Of a DNA stretch of 36,045 bases, positions 1 through 8,481 are shown piece after piece. The stretch is from contig CANQXQ010000004.1 in NCBI GenBank assembly GCA_947627845.1, forward strand, positions 1 through 36,045, given 5' to 3'. Below the pieces are notes generated by a model. It saw only the letters and a program-made list of their open reading frames with translations, had not been told where the DNA came from and searched no databases. The DNA is from an uncultured Bacilli bacterium. GTDB taxonomy: Bacteria > Bacillota_I > Bacilli_A > RF39 > UBA660. Numbering within the stretch: the stretch's first letter is position 1; every line of letters starts with the position of its first letter. The translations under genes were made by a program, and so were the position numbers.

Positions 1-93
1 AAGATTCCTTGTAGACTACAAGGTTGATAGGCTGGGTGTGGAAGCGTAGTGATACGTTGAGCTGACCAGTACTAATAGATCGAGGATTTAACT
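1..93 (+). rRNA. 23S ribosomal RNA, 3' end (partial)
   Basis: The window opens inside the conserved 3' terminus of 23S rRNA. It holds the run of helices ending in GACCAGTACTAATAGATCGA and then GGATTTAAC, which matches the end of Firmicutes 23S rRNA (usually ...GATCGAGGACTTAACC). The 5' part lies outside the window. The exact mature end (about 92-95) is inferred by analogy. A 65-base AT-rich spacer separates it from 5S rRNA and carries a small hairpin, AAAGGA-caaaa-TCCTTT at 141-157, directly before the 5S start; it could be a processing stem. Confidence 0.95.
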
Positions 94-157
94 TATTTTA
101 TTTAATAATTTGAATAGAGTTAAAGCATTATCAAGTTTTTAAAGGACAAAATCCTTT

Positions 158-261
158 GATCGTAACGATAGCCTAGTGGACACACCTCTTCCCATCCCGA
201 ACAGAGAAGTTAAGCACTAGAACGCCGAAAATAGTTTATGCGAAAATAGGAAGTTGCGGTC
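158..261 (+). rRNA. rrf: 5S ribosomal RNA (short form)
   Basis: The conserved 5S core CCCATCCCGAACAGAGAAGTTAAGC is present in pieces around 191-215. The ends pair as GATCGTAAC (158-166) with GTTGCGGTC (253-261), which gives the terminal helix and sets the boundaries. At about 104 nt it is shorter than the 115-120 nt usual in Bacillus, because the helix IV/V region is compressed; Mollicutes 5S RNAs are similarly short. A run of nine T (262-270) follows and probably ends the rRNA transcript. No tRNA gene follows the operon. Confidence 0.93.
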
Positions 262-362
262 TTTTTTTTTGTTCAAAAATATTTAAAAAAATCATATTCG
301 CCGACAAAAAGTGACAAAATTTTTAATAAGAATCTGCTATTATACTTTTTTGAGGTGATTTT

Positions 363-1109
363 ATGCAAAAAGGATTTCAAAATGAAATTGACTTTGTCAG
401 ATATTTTAATTATAAAAAAATTAAAGAGTTATCAAACAATGCCGAGAAATTAATATATGCTTTATTTTCCAATCAAGTTTATTCAGATTCCAAAATTGAA
501 TGTTGGAAAAGTAAATACCCTGAAAAAGCCGATATAAAAATTAGAATTAATGGTATTATTAAAGGAATTAGTATAAAAAGTGGTCATGCCTGTTCAATGC
601 ATCAAGAAAATAAAGAAAATTTTTATCATTTCCTTGTTAAAATTGGCCTTGATAATATTACAATAAAAAAGATTGACCAATTTATGTTAGGAATTGTTGA
701 TGGTCAAAAAGTGAATACCAAAACGTATGCTAAATATCATCATAATGATATTCAGCTGATAAATAGCTATTTAAATAAATATTACACCAAAATTAATTTA
801 ATTCTGCGGTTTGTAATTCAAGGTACAGAAATTCAAAATTATGACTGTGACGCTTTAATTCATGGTACGCCAGAATGTTTCATGTGGGCGACTAAAGATG
901 AATTACTAAAATATTTAGGTGAAAATTTAATATTGACTGATCAATACTTAGCTGTAAGCAAATTAAACATAAAATGCTATGACCGAAATTTAAATAATAA
1001 TGTGACCCGAAAAAAAGGCGAAAATGACATTCAAGTTAAATGGGTAACGATAATAGAAGATTTGCAGTGTATTGAAAATGAAAGAAACAATAAAATACTA
1101 AACAATTAA
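363..1109 (+). CDS. Uncharacterised protein, possible PD-(D/E)XK-type nuclease
   Basis: A 248-residue cytoplasmic protein with no signal peptide or membrane segment; I do not recognise the family with certainty. An N-terminal helix carries Glu8, followed by KADIKI with Asp57, then a short turn and KGISIKSG with Lys72. This is the layout of a restriction-endonuclease-like fold (helix Glu, then Asp, then x-x-Lys), although Ser70 sits where Glu/Asp is usual, so the active site would be a variant. His80, Gln81 and Glu82 follow closely and might contribute. The start is set by the SD GAGGTGAT (352-359), with an extended -10 (TGC TATTAT, 335-343) only 20 bases before the ATG. It stands alone between the rRNA operon and yvcK, with no methylase partner. 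The nuclease assignment is inference. Confidence 0.6.
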   Translation: MQKGFQNEIDFVRYFNYKKIKELSNNAEKLIYALFSNQVYSDSKIECWKSKYPEKADIKIRINGIIKGISIKSGHACSMHQENKENFYHFLVKIGLDNITIKKIDQFMLGIVDGQKVNTKTYAKYHHNDIQLINSYLNKYYTKINLILRFVIQGTEIQNYDCDALIHGTPECFMWATKDELLKYLGENLILTDQYLAVSKLNIKCYDRNLNNNVTRKKGENDIQVKWVTIIEDLQCIENERNNKILNN

Positions 1110-1435
1110 TTTTAAAAGCAAAACTAATAAAGTTTTATAAAGCAAATTAATAATATTTTGCATACTTGCTCAATTTTTATTCGATTTAATAGCAAAAGAA
1201 TTATAATATCTAATATTATTCAAAATGCTGTTAATATCAATATAATCCCTATAATTATTCGCCTAAATTTTCCCTGCCAGCCTATTTTTTACAGATTTTC
1301 AATATAAAACCAAAACCATTTTTATTCCTATTTTTTATTTCTATTTTTAAAGCAAATTTCCCAATCCGCCATTTAAATTAAAAATAAATGTTCTTTTTTT
1401 TTATGTTTTGTGGTAAAGTTATAGTAGTGATATAT
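1110..1435. other. 326-base intergenic region, nothing definite
   Basis: This AT-rich stretch lies between the nuclease-like gene and yvcK. I see only a weak hairpin, AAAACT-aataa-AGTTTT near 1120-1136, that could end the upstream transcript, and a possible extended -10 (TGG TAAAGT, 1411-1419) before yvcK. An upstream in-frame ATG at 1388 would add 16 residues beginning with a Phe run; it is rejected as the start because homologues begin at MKKIVIFGGG. Confidence 0.4.
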
Positions 1436-2386
1436 ATGAAAAAAATAGTTATTTTTGGAGGTGGCTCTGGGCTATCTCAAATACTTAAAGGTTTAAAATT
1501 ATTTCCAATCGATATAACTGCCGTCGTTTCGGTTTCAGACAATGGTGGTTCCACTTTTCGTCTTCGCAAAGATTTTAATATTCCTGCAGTGGGCGACATT
1601 TCGAAAGTGCTATTGGCCATGAGTAACACTGATCAAGATATAATAAATTTAATGAACTATCGATTCAGTCATTCCAGAGTTTTAGGCAACCATTCGGTAA
1701 AAAATCTTTTACTAACAGCACTTTTAGAACAAAAGGGCGATTTTAATAATGCGATACCAGTCTTTGCCAAGCTTTTAGATATAGAAGGCCGAGTATTACC
1801 TATTACGGAAGATAATGCTGAATTAGTCGCCATCACTGAAGATAATAAAAAAATTTTTGGTGAAACCAGTATAACCAAAACAAATAAAAAAATAAAAAAA
1901 ATAATGTATGACCATAAAGTTAAAGCTAACCCCGATGTAATCAATGCAATCAAGGAAGCCGATTTAATTATTTTCTCCGCAGGTAGTCTTTTAACCAGTA
2001 TCATTCCCAATATCATTATTGATTCTGTAGTGGAAGCCATAGTAAAAAGTAAGGCCCCTAAATTATATATTTGTAATTTAGTTACCCAACCAGGCGAAAC
2101 TGATAATTTTAAAGTAAGTGACCACATAAAAGTTTTAAATAGTTATTTAGGTAATAATATCATTAAAATAGTTATAGCAAATAGCGATCCTATTCCTCAA
2201 GAATTAGCCTCTAAATATGCTACCGAGGAGCAGAAAGATCCCGTTATTTTAGATGAGGCTGAATTAAAGAAAATGAAAGTAAGAGTAATAAAAGATAAAA
2301 TATTTGCCATTCAAGATAATTATTTAAGACATGACACCTTAAAAACAGCTTATCTAGTTTTTTCAATTCTTATGGAGAAAGAATAA
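1436..2386 (+). CDS. yvcK: YvcK/CofD-like protein (gluconeogenesis factor family)
   Basis: A 316-residue protein that opens with the glycine-rich Rossmann motif VIFGGGSGLSQILKGL and continues with SVSDNGGSTFRLR, both signatures of the CofD/YvcK fold. In Bacillus this UDP-sugar-binding protein is needed for growth on gluconeogenic carbon sources and for correct cell-wall synthesis and PBP placement. I chose ATG 1436 because it puts MKKIVIFGGG at the N-terminus as in homologues; GTGAT just upstream acts as a weak SD. It is followed after one base by whiA, the conserved yvcK-whiA pairing. The rapZ/yvcJ gene that normally precedes it is absent here. Confidence 0.93.
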   Translation: MKKIVIFGGGSGLSQILKGLKLFPIDITAVVSVSDNGGSTFRLRKDFNIPAVGDISKVLLAMSNTDQDIINLMNYRFSHSRVLGNHSVKNLLLTALLEQKGDFNNAIPVFAKLLDIEGRVLPITEDNAELVAITEDNKKIFGETSITKTNKKIKKIMYDHKVKANPDVINAIKEADLIIFSAGSLLTSIIPNIIIDSVVEAIVKSKAPKLYICNLVTQPGETDNFKVSDHIKVLNSYLGNNIIKIVIANSDPIPQELASKYATEEQKDPVILDEAELKKMKVRVIKDKIFAIQDNYLRHDTLKTAYLVFSILMEKE

Positions 2387-2387
2387 A

Positions 2388-3311
2388 ATGACATATACGA
2401 TTAAAGTAAAGGAAGAAATTGTAAAAAATCCCCTAAATGAAACAGAAAAAATATGTGAATTATCGGGCTTTTTACGCTTTTCCGGCCTATTTAAAGATAA
2501 TATTAGTATAACTTTAGAAAATGCCAGTGTCACTAGACGCATATATTGCCATTTTAAAGAATTATTTAATATTCAGCCCAAAATTATAATTCGTAATCAA
2601 AAACGATTTAGGGTTAAACAAATATACATATTAGAAATAAATGAGAAAGTAGAGCATATTCTTAAAGTTTTAAATGTCATGGAAGATAATAAAAAAGTTT
2701 TACCGGAAAATTACTTATTTTCCACTAAAGAAGAAATAATTGCTTATTTGCAAGGAGTATTTTTAGCCACGGGAACTATCAATGATCCTGCCGTAAGTGG
2801 TTATCATTTAGAAATAGTCACTAATTTAAATCGTGAAGCTATATTTATTGTTAATCTCTTTAAAAAAATTAATATAAATGCCAAATATTTAAAAAGAAAT
2901 TCAAAGTATATGGTATATATTAAAAATGCCGAAGTAATTAGTGAAATTATAAGAATGTTTAAAGCCACGCAAAGTTATTTTTATTTTGAGGACATTCGTA
3001 TTTATCGTGATCATAAAAATATGGTAAATCGCCTTAACAATTGTGAAATTGCTAATCAAGAAAAGACTATTAGCTCTGGCTTAAAGCAATTAGAAGATAT
3101 TAAATATTTAAAGGACAACGATTTATTTAGTTTACTTGATGATAGTACTAAATTAGTCCTTGAATATCGAGAAAAATACCCTGAAACTTCCCTAAAAGAA
3201 CTAGCCGATATTATTACTATGGAAACCGATTATAAAATAGGTAAAAGTGGGGTTAACCACCATTTTATTAAGGTTAGAAATCTTATTAAAAAGCATCAAG
3301 CTAAAGAATAA
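2388..3311 (+). CDS. whiA: WhiA, DNA-binding protein of the sporulation/division regulator family
   Basis: A 307-residue protein of normal WhiA length. The N-terminal half is the LAGLIDADG-like fold without nuclease residues (KVKEEIVKNP, then ELSGFLRFSG). The C-terminal third is a helix-turn-helix ending in NHHFIKVRNLIKK, typical for WhiA. In Streptomyces it regulates sporulation septation; in Bacillus it binds near the origin and affects chromosome segregation and division. It starts one base after the yvcK stop, so the two are surely cotranscribed. The gene crh that often follows is missing; a new transcription unit begins instead. Confidence 0.94.
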   Translation: MTYTIKVKEEIVKNPLNETEKICELSGFLRFSGLFKDNISITLENASVTRRIYCHFKELFNIQPKIIIRNQKRFRVKQIYILEINEKVEHILKVLNVMEDNKKVLPENYLFSTKEEIIAYLQGVFLATGTINDPAVSGYHLEIVTNLNREAIFIVNLFKKININAKYLKRNSKYMVYIKNAEVISEIIRMFKATQSYFYFEDIRIYRDHKNMVNRLNNCEIANQEKTISSGLKQLEDIKYLKDNDLFSLLDDSTKLVLEYREKYPETSLKELADIITMETDYKIGKSGVNHHFIKVRNLIKKHQAKE

Positions 3312-3344
3312 TTAGCAAAATTCATCTAAAATCCAAAATTAATT

Positions 3345-3384
3345 CTTATTTTAAATAATCCTTTTATGATTAGGGGAAAATAAG
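3345..3384. repeat. Nested inverted repeat downstream of whiA
   Basis: CTTATTTT (3345-3352) pairs with AAAATAAG (3377-3384), and inside it TAATC (3356-3360) pairs with GATTA (3368-3372). No T-run follows, so it is not a standard intrinsic terminator. It may stabilise the 3' end of the yvcK-whiA message. Confidence 0.4.
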
Positions 3385-3433
3385 TGGAGAGATTTGATTT
3401 GAATAAAGTTTGAGATTTTGATTTTGCCCAATT

Positions 3434-3462
3434 TTGACAGTTTCACTTATTTGTGGTAATAT
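3434..3462 (+). promoter_or_regulatory. SigA-type promoter of the LRR-transglutaminase/HD unit
   Basis: TTGACA (3434-3439), a 17-base spacer and TAATAT (3457-3462), with TGG directly before the -10 (extended -10). An AAAAGGAG ribosome site follows at about 3473-3480, just before ATG 3486. This near-consensus promoter indicates strong transcription independent of whiA. Confidence 0.8.
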
Positions 3463-3485
3463 ATACACCATAAAAAGGAGATATT

Positions 3486-4679
3486 ATGACTATTAATAAT
3501 AATGATTTAGCCTTAGAAATATTAAATGAACTCATTACTCAAAAAGTCCGTTCTAGTTTTTTTGGCTTTAATGGTACATTTACTCCGGAAGAATTAAACC
3601 ACATTACTAAAATAACTTTAAAGGGAGTAACTTCATTAGATGACCTTGAAAAATTGCCAAATTTAAAAGAATTAAACATTTTTAGTGATGACTCATCGAA
3701 TATAATCAACCCTGATGAAGCCGATATTAATCATATTCTAGATTTTAGCCCTCTAGAACAATTAAAAAATTTAAAAACATTACGAATATATAATGATTGC
3801 TTTTTAGAAAGTTTAGATTTATCAAACATGACGAGCCTCCACCGCGTACAATTAGTAAATAATACCCATTTACAAACTTTACGAGGATTAGATAAATTAA
3901 TGAATCTACAAGAAGTTGTTTTATTAAATAATGGTTTAGCCACTATTGAAAATATAAAGGATTACATTGAGCATACTAAAGATACAGCTGTAAATGTCTT
4001 TGATTTAACTATGTTTCCTAATTTATTTGGCGAAAATTTTAAAGATAGACGATATTTAGAAGAAAAATTAGCCATGGAAATGTCCAATTTAATGTTTGCC
4101 GAAAAAGTTTCATTTGGTGATGGCGAGTTTATTTTAACGTATGATAAAGTTAAGAATATGTATCAAAGAGTAAAGCAAATTATAAGAAATTTACATATTA
4201 GTTTTCCTCCCACTTTTGAAGATTTAAAAAGAATACATACTTATATTGCTTTTTCAATCAAATATGACTATGCTGGTTTAGAATATCGTGATCAAAATTA
4301 TCAAAGCACCTTAATAAAAGATGGTAAAGAAAAAGATTATTTTATGAATAGATTAAAGTTAATGAATACTAGTTTTGGGGCAATAGTTAATCATAAAGCT
4401 GTTTGTGAAGGATATGTCAATATGATGATTTTTATGTTAAATACTTTAGGCATAGTGGCCAAACAAGTAAGAGTAGGCTTAAAATCTTCTAATTTAGATC
4501 ATGCCATCATTAAATTTCAATATAATGGTGAATGGTATTATGCTGATCCGGAAAAGGAGCGGGAAACTAAAAGTATAGACTTATTTGCTTTAAGTTTTGA
4601 CGAGTTAAGTAGAAAATATGTTTTACCTCTAAAAGAATATATAGATAATAATCAAAAACAAGAAATGGAGTTAGTATAA
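3486..4679 (+). CDS. Leucine-rich-repeat protein with transglutaminase-like domain
   Basis: A 397-residue protein without a signal peptide or membrane segment, so probably cytoplasmic. Residues about 40-155 form degenerate leucine-rich repeats (LEKLPNLKELNI, LEQLKNLKTLRI, LDKLMNLQEVVLL). Residues about 285-360 look like a transglutaminase/cysteine-protease core: Cys307 in AVCEGYVNMM, His339 in DHAIIKF and Asp354 in WYYADPE are spaced as a Cys-His-Asp triad. Bacterial members of this superfamily act as peptidases, amidases or crosslinkers; LRRs usually bind a protein partner. The stop codon directly abuts the ATG of the following HD protein, whose SD (GGAG, 4667-4670) lies inside this gene, so the two are translated from one message. 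The actual substrate is unknown. Domain calls come from motif reading only. Confidence 0.75.
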   Translation: MTINNNDLALEILNELITQKVRSSFFGFNGTFTPEELNHITKITLKGVTSLDDLEKLPNLKELNIFSDDSSNIINPDEADINHILDFSPLEQLKNLKTLRIYNDCFLESLDLSNMTSLHRVQLVNNTHLQTLRGLDKLMNLQEVVLLNNGLATIENIKDYIEHTKDTAVNVFDLTMFPNLFGENFKDRRYLEEKLAMEMSNLMFAEKVSFGDGEFILTYDKVKNMYQRVKQIIRNLHISFPPTFEDLKRIHTYIAFSIKYDYAGLEYRDQNYQSTLIKDGKEKDYFMNRLKLMNTSFGAIVNHKAVCEGYVNMMIFMLNTLGIVAKQVRVGLKSSNLDHAIIKFQYNGEWYYADPEKERETKSIDLFALSFDELSRKYVLPLKEYIDNNQKQEMELV

Positions 4680-6149
4680 ATGCGTCCTAGTTTTTTAACC
4701 GAAATAATTAATAATTCCGATATTTTAAGTAGATATCCCAATTTAAAGAAATATTTAGATAAAGAAAAAATTAATGAATTAGTTCAAAATATTCAAACCC
4801 AATATTTATACCCAAGTAAATTTCATGGCTTATATCATTCTGAAAAAGTTGCTTTTTTTAGTTTTATAATTGGCAAATATTATAATTTAGATCCTGAAGA
4901 CATGGAAATTATTTTAGATGCGGCAGTATATCATGATATTGGTCGTACTAGTGATTTTGAAGATACGACTCATGGTTTAACTAGCTCTTTAAAAATAGGA
5001 TTTTTAAAAGATAAACAGATTTACACTAATGAAATCAATTTTAAACTATTAAAAGCTATTATAGATGGCCATTGTTTAGACGATAAATCCAAGAAAATTA
5101 TTTTTGAAAATTATGATTTACCCCAAACAGAATATGAGCGGTTTAATCTATTATATTCCATCTTAAAAGATGCGGATGCTTTAGATCGTCTTCGCTTTGA
5201 TAAAACTATGAAAGCCATCTTAAATGATTGTTATCTTCGTTTACCAATTTCTAAAAGACTTATTCCTGTCGCGGATTATCTTAATAAAGAATATCGACAT
5301 TTAATTGATATGAAGAATTATGATAATATTCAAAACTTACTAATTAATCAAGAACCCCATCTTTTTTATCATGGAATTGGCTTTAATTTTTTTGCTATTC
5401 CCTCTATTTTAAAAAATGGTATTACTTCTCTTTATTCTGATAAAAGTAATCCTAAACATATTAGAAATTTTGCGGGCCACAATAATAATATGTGGATTTC
5501 CGCTATTGATGCCGAAAATTTAAAAGAGGGGTATCAAGAATTTATTAAAGATGGCCTTTATTTTGAATTTACATCTTCTCTTTATCATCATGGCTTGGAA
5601 AATAAGATAACCTCGCTCGATTCTGGTATGCCTTATCGTAGTAATCTTTATCAAGATGAAGTCTTTATTTTTGAAAGTATAGCTCCCGAAGAAATAATAA
5701 GTTTGAGCTTATCTAAAGAAATGTTTGATAAACCTTTTAGAACTATTAATCTCATTAAAGGAACTAACTCTTATGAAAAAGTCAAAGAAAGAGTTAATTA
5801 CTATTGTCAATTTTTAAATCCTAAAAAAGTTAAAAAATATCAACAATTATTTGAAGCTTATTTTCAAAAACTTTGCGAAAATACTGTTCACTTTGAACAC
5901 TTAAATAATTATGAACAACAACAATCTTATCAAGAGTTTTTATCTTCTCAAGATGATTTAGTAATGACTATCAATAATTTATTAGTTTTGCTATATATCA
6001 ATGATTTTAAAGATGTTAGTCCGAAAAAAGACCTAACCGTCGGTGACTTTTTACTTTATATTTTAAATAGTCATCAGATTTCCTATACAATAAACGATGA
6101 AAATCACCAAGTAAAAATAACTTTTCCTACAATCCAATTAAAAAGATAA
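4680..6149 (+). CDS. HD-domain phosphohydrolase with ADP-ribosyltransferase-like region
   Basis: A 489-residue cytoplasmic protein. Residues about 45-215 are an HD metal-dependent phosphohydrolase: His53 (LYHSEKV), His85-Asp86 (VYHDIGR) and the Asp in KDADALDRLRF (163-173) supply the metal ligands. From about residue 225 a second module begins with FYHGIG, then SILKNGI, and later DEVFIFESIAPEEII (326-340). This order (Tyr/His-Gly strand, helix with SILKNGI, late Glu followed by PE-x-I) resembles the ART fold of KptA/DarT/toxin ADP-ribosyltransferases. About 140 further residues (350-489) are unassigned. It is cotranscribed with the LRR-transglutaminase gene and its end abuts clpP convergently. 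The HD call is firm; the ART call is a hypothesis from motif spacing. Confidence 0.72.
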   Translation: MRPSFLTEIINNSDILSRYPNLKKYLDKEKINELVQNIQTQYLYPSKFHGLYHSEKVAFFSFIIGKYYNLDPEDMEIILDAAVYHDIGRTSDFEDTTHGLTSSLKIGFLKDKQIYTNEINFKLLKAIIDGHCLDDKSKKIIFENYDLPQTEYERFNLLYSILKDADALDRLRFDKTMKAILNDCYLRLPISKRLIPVADYLNKEYRHLIDMKNYDNIQNLLINQEPHLFYHGIGFNFFAIPSILKNGITSLYSDKSNPKHIRNFAGHNNNMWISAIDAENLKEGYQEFIKDGLYFEFTSSLYHHGLENKITSLDSGMPYRSNLYQDEVFIFESIAPEEIISLSLSKEMFDKPFRTINLIKGTNSYEKVKERVNYYCQFLNPKKVKKYQQLFEAYFQKLCENTVHFEHLNNYEQQQSYQEFLSSQDDLVMTINNLLVLLYINDFKDVSPKKDLTVGDFLLYILNSHQISYTINDENHQVKITFPTIQLKR

Positions 6150-6719
6150 TTATATAATTTCATCAATGAGTCCATAATTTAAGGCTTCGGATGCGCTCAT
6201 ATAATTATCTCTTTCGCAATCTTTCGTAATTTGTTTAACGGATTTATGAGTATTTGAAGCTAAAATATTATTTAGCTTTTTTTTCATTTTTAAAATGTGT
6301 TCCGCGTGGATTTTAATATCTGTTGCTTGACCTTGCGCCCCACCCAAAACTTGATGAATCATTATTTCAGCATTTTTTAGGGCAAATCTTTTTCCTTTAG
6401 TCCCACTTGAGAGTAAAAATGCTCCCATTGAGGCGGCCATGCCTACCACAATAGTTCTAACATCACTTTTAATATAGTTCATTGTATCATAAATAGCTAA
6501 ACCCGAAGTAACTGACCCCCCAGGACTATTAATATATAAATAAATATCATCGTGGTTTTGGGCATCTAAATATAAAAGCTCACTTACTACAATACTTGCT
6601 AAATTATCATTAATTTCACCACTTAAAAATATAATACGATCTTTAAGTAAGCGGGAGTATAAATCATAAGCATATTCTCTATTACTACTTCTTTCAATAA
6701 CTGTTGGTACAATATTCAT
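6150..6719 (-). CDS. clpP: ATP-dependent Clp protease proteolytic subunit
   Basis: A 189-residue protein with the full serine-protease triad: Ser97 in [10 protein letters not shown], His122 in MIHQVLGG and Asp171 in CERDNYMSA. The [18 protein letters not shown] oligomer/oxyanion segment is also present. It forms the tetradecameric barrel that degrades proteins unfolded by ClpX/ClpC-type ATPases. A GGTGAAAAAAT ribosome site precedes the ATG on the minus strand. It converges on the HD-domain gene with no space between the two stops, and is divergent from the kinase gene. The length is a little under 195-197, within the normal range. Confidence 0.96.
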   Translation of the reverse strand: MNIVPTVIERSSNREYAYDLYSRLLKDRIIFLSGEINDNLASIVVSELLYLDAQNHDDIYLYINSPGGSVTSGLAIYDTMNYIKSDVRTIVVGMAASMGAFLLSSGTKGKRFALKNAEIMIHQVLGGAQGQATDIKIHAEHILKMKKKLNNILASNTHKSVKQITKDCERDNYMSASEALNYGLIDEII

Positions 6720-6784
6720 ATTTTTTCACCTAAATAATATATAGTAACAAATAATTATTTTTATTCATAATTTACAAAAAAAGC

Positions 6785-6813
6785 AAGACAAAATATTAAA
6801 ATTATGATAATAT
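6785..6813 (+). promoter_or_regulatory. SigA-type promoter of the kinase-gap unit
   Basis: AAGACA (6785-6790), a 17-base spacer and TAATAT (6808-6813), with TGA just before the -10 (extended). It lies in the divergent clpP/kinase intergenic region and points toward ATG 6838. AGGGGA at about 6823-6828 is the ribosome site. Confidence 0.65.
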
Positions 6814-6837
6814 ATAAAAGAATAGGGGACTATTAAA

Positions 6838-8481
6838 ATGACTAATGTAACTATTATTTTTGATGATAATAAAAAAATAACTGTTCCACTTGGAACTAAA
6901 TACATTGATATAAGTAGATATTCTCATTATAAAGATACAGTTATAGGTGTTAAAAGAAATAATGAAATTTTAGCCTTAGATGAAGCACCAAAGCAAAATG
7001 AAACTATTGAATTTTTTGATGTTAACTCTTTAGAGGGTGCTAAAATGTATAAAGCAGCCATTAAATTTATCTTTGAAGTAGCCCTTAAAACTGTTTTTAA
7101 AGAAGCTGATATTCATTTTTTACATAGTGTTCCGGGCGGTATGCTTGGTGATATTAAATACCCAGAAATTTTAACTAATGAAGATATTTCTAAAATAAAA
7201 AACGAAATGGCTAAAATAATTGATGCTGATTACCCATTTATTAAATATAATATCTTAAAAAAAGAAGTACAAGCTTTTTATGAAAATATGAATTATAATG
7301 AAAAAGCTTCTAATTTAAAAAGTTGTGATAATATAGTTACTATTTATAAATTAAAAGATTATTTAAACTATTTTTATGTAGCTCTTCCTTATAGCACTAA
7401 ATATATTAGATCTTTTGCTTTAAAATATTTACAAAATAATAAAATAGTTATTCTTTACCCTAGTAATCTAACTAATGGTAAATTGCCCGAATATATTCAT
7501 CATGAAAATATTATTAAATCTTTTTATGAGGGAAGAGCCTGGTTAAAAAGATTAAATACCCCTTATTTAGCTGATTTAAATGAACTAATAACTAATTATA
7601 AAATAAAAGATTTTATTGAATCTTGTGAACTAGCTTTTAATGATCAGATAAAAAAAGCTTGTGAAGAAATTATTCGCAATAAAGATAAACGTTTTATTAT
7701 GTTAGCGGGCCCATCTTCATCCGGTAAAACCACGACTACTAGAGTTTTAGCCGCGTATTTTAGGAGTATTGGTTATGAACCTATTTGTATATCTACAGAT
7801 GATTATTTTGTAGAAAGAGAAAACACGCCTAAAGATGAACATGGCGAATATGATTTTGAATGTTTAAATGCTATTGATATAAAACTTTTAAATGATGAAC
7901 TTATCAGTTTATTAAAAGGGGAAGAAGTAAATGTTCCTACCTTTAATTTTATTACTGGTAAAAAAGAATTTCATAATAATTTAATTAAATTAAAAGAAAA
8001 TAGTATAATTTTAATTGAAGGGTTGCATGCTTTAAATGATGATTTAACCCCATACATTGATAATAGATATAAATATAAAATATATTTAAGTCCTTTTATA
8101 CCATTAAATATTGATCGTCATAATTACATATCTACTTTAGATTTAAGATTAATTAGAAGAATAATTCGTGATAGTAGAACTAGAGGCCATGATGTTAGTA
8201 ATACCATTAAAACTTGGCAAAGTGTGAGGAATGGGGAAGAAAAATATATCTTTCCTTATACCCATCAAGCAAACACTATCATAAATACGGCTCTACCTTA
8301 TGAAGTAGGGGTATTAAAAGTTTATGCCGAACCTTTATTACTGTCAGTTGATACCGACTCTAAATATTATGAAGAAGCTCGGCGTTTGTTAAAATTTTTA
8401 CAAAGTTTTTACCCAATTAGTAGTGAATATGTTAGTGAAAATAGTATTTTAAGAGAATTTATAGGAGGAAGAAATGATTAA
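6838..8481 (+). CDS. P-loop nucleoside kinase with TGS/threonyl-tRNA-synthetase-like N-terminus
   Basis: A 547-residue two-part protein. Residues 1-65 look like a TGS domain, followed by a region resembling the second additional domain of threonyl-tRNA synthetase (about 70-200). The C-terminal half is a uridine-kinase/phosphoribulokinase-type kinase with Walker A GPSSSGKTT (291-299) and STDDYFVERENTP. This architecture is known from Firmicutes and is annotated as nucleoside kinase; the substrate is not established. It overlaps the start of gap by 8 bases, and the gap SD (AGGAGGAAG) lies inside it, so the two are coupled. No frameshift or missing kinase residue was seen. Confidence 0.85.
   Translation: MTNVTIIFDDNKKITVPLGTKYIDISRYSHYKDTVIGVKRNNEILALDEAPKQNETIEFFDVNSLEGAKMYKAAIKFIFEVALKTVFKEADIHFLHSVPGGMLGDIKYPEILTNEDISKIKNEMAKIIDADYPFIKYNILKKEVQAFYENMNYNEKASNLKSCDNIVTIYKLKDYLNYFYVALPYSTKYIRSFALKYLQNNKIVILYPSNLTNGKLPEYIHHENIIKSFYEGRAWLKRLNTPYLADLNELITNYKIKDFIESCELAFNDQIKKACEEIIRNKDKRFIMLAGPSSSGKTTTTRVLAAYFRSIGYEPICISTDDYFVERENTPKDEHGEYDFECLNAIDIKLLNDELISLLKGEEVNVPTFNFITGKKEFHNNLIKLKENSIILIEGLHALNDDLTPYIDNRYKYKIYLSPFIPLNIDRHNYISTLDLRLIRRIIRDSRTRGHDVSNTIKTWQSVRNGEEKYIFPYTHQANTIINTALPYEVGVLKVYAEPLLLSVDTDSKYYEEARRLLKFLQSFYPISSEYVSENSILREFIGGRND

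Noticed and set aside
1669-2127. Minus-strand frame of 152 codons inside yvcK
   Set aside because: Shadow of a strongly recognised gene on the other strand; no ribosome site or family motif.
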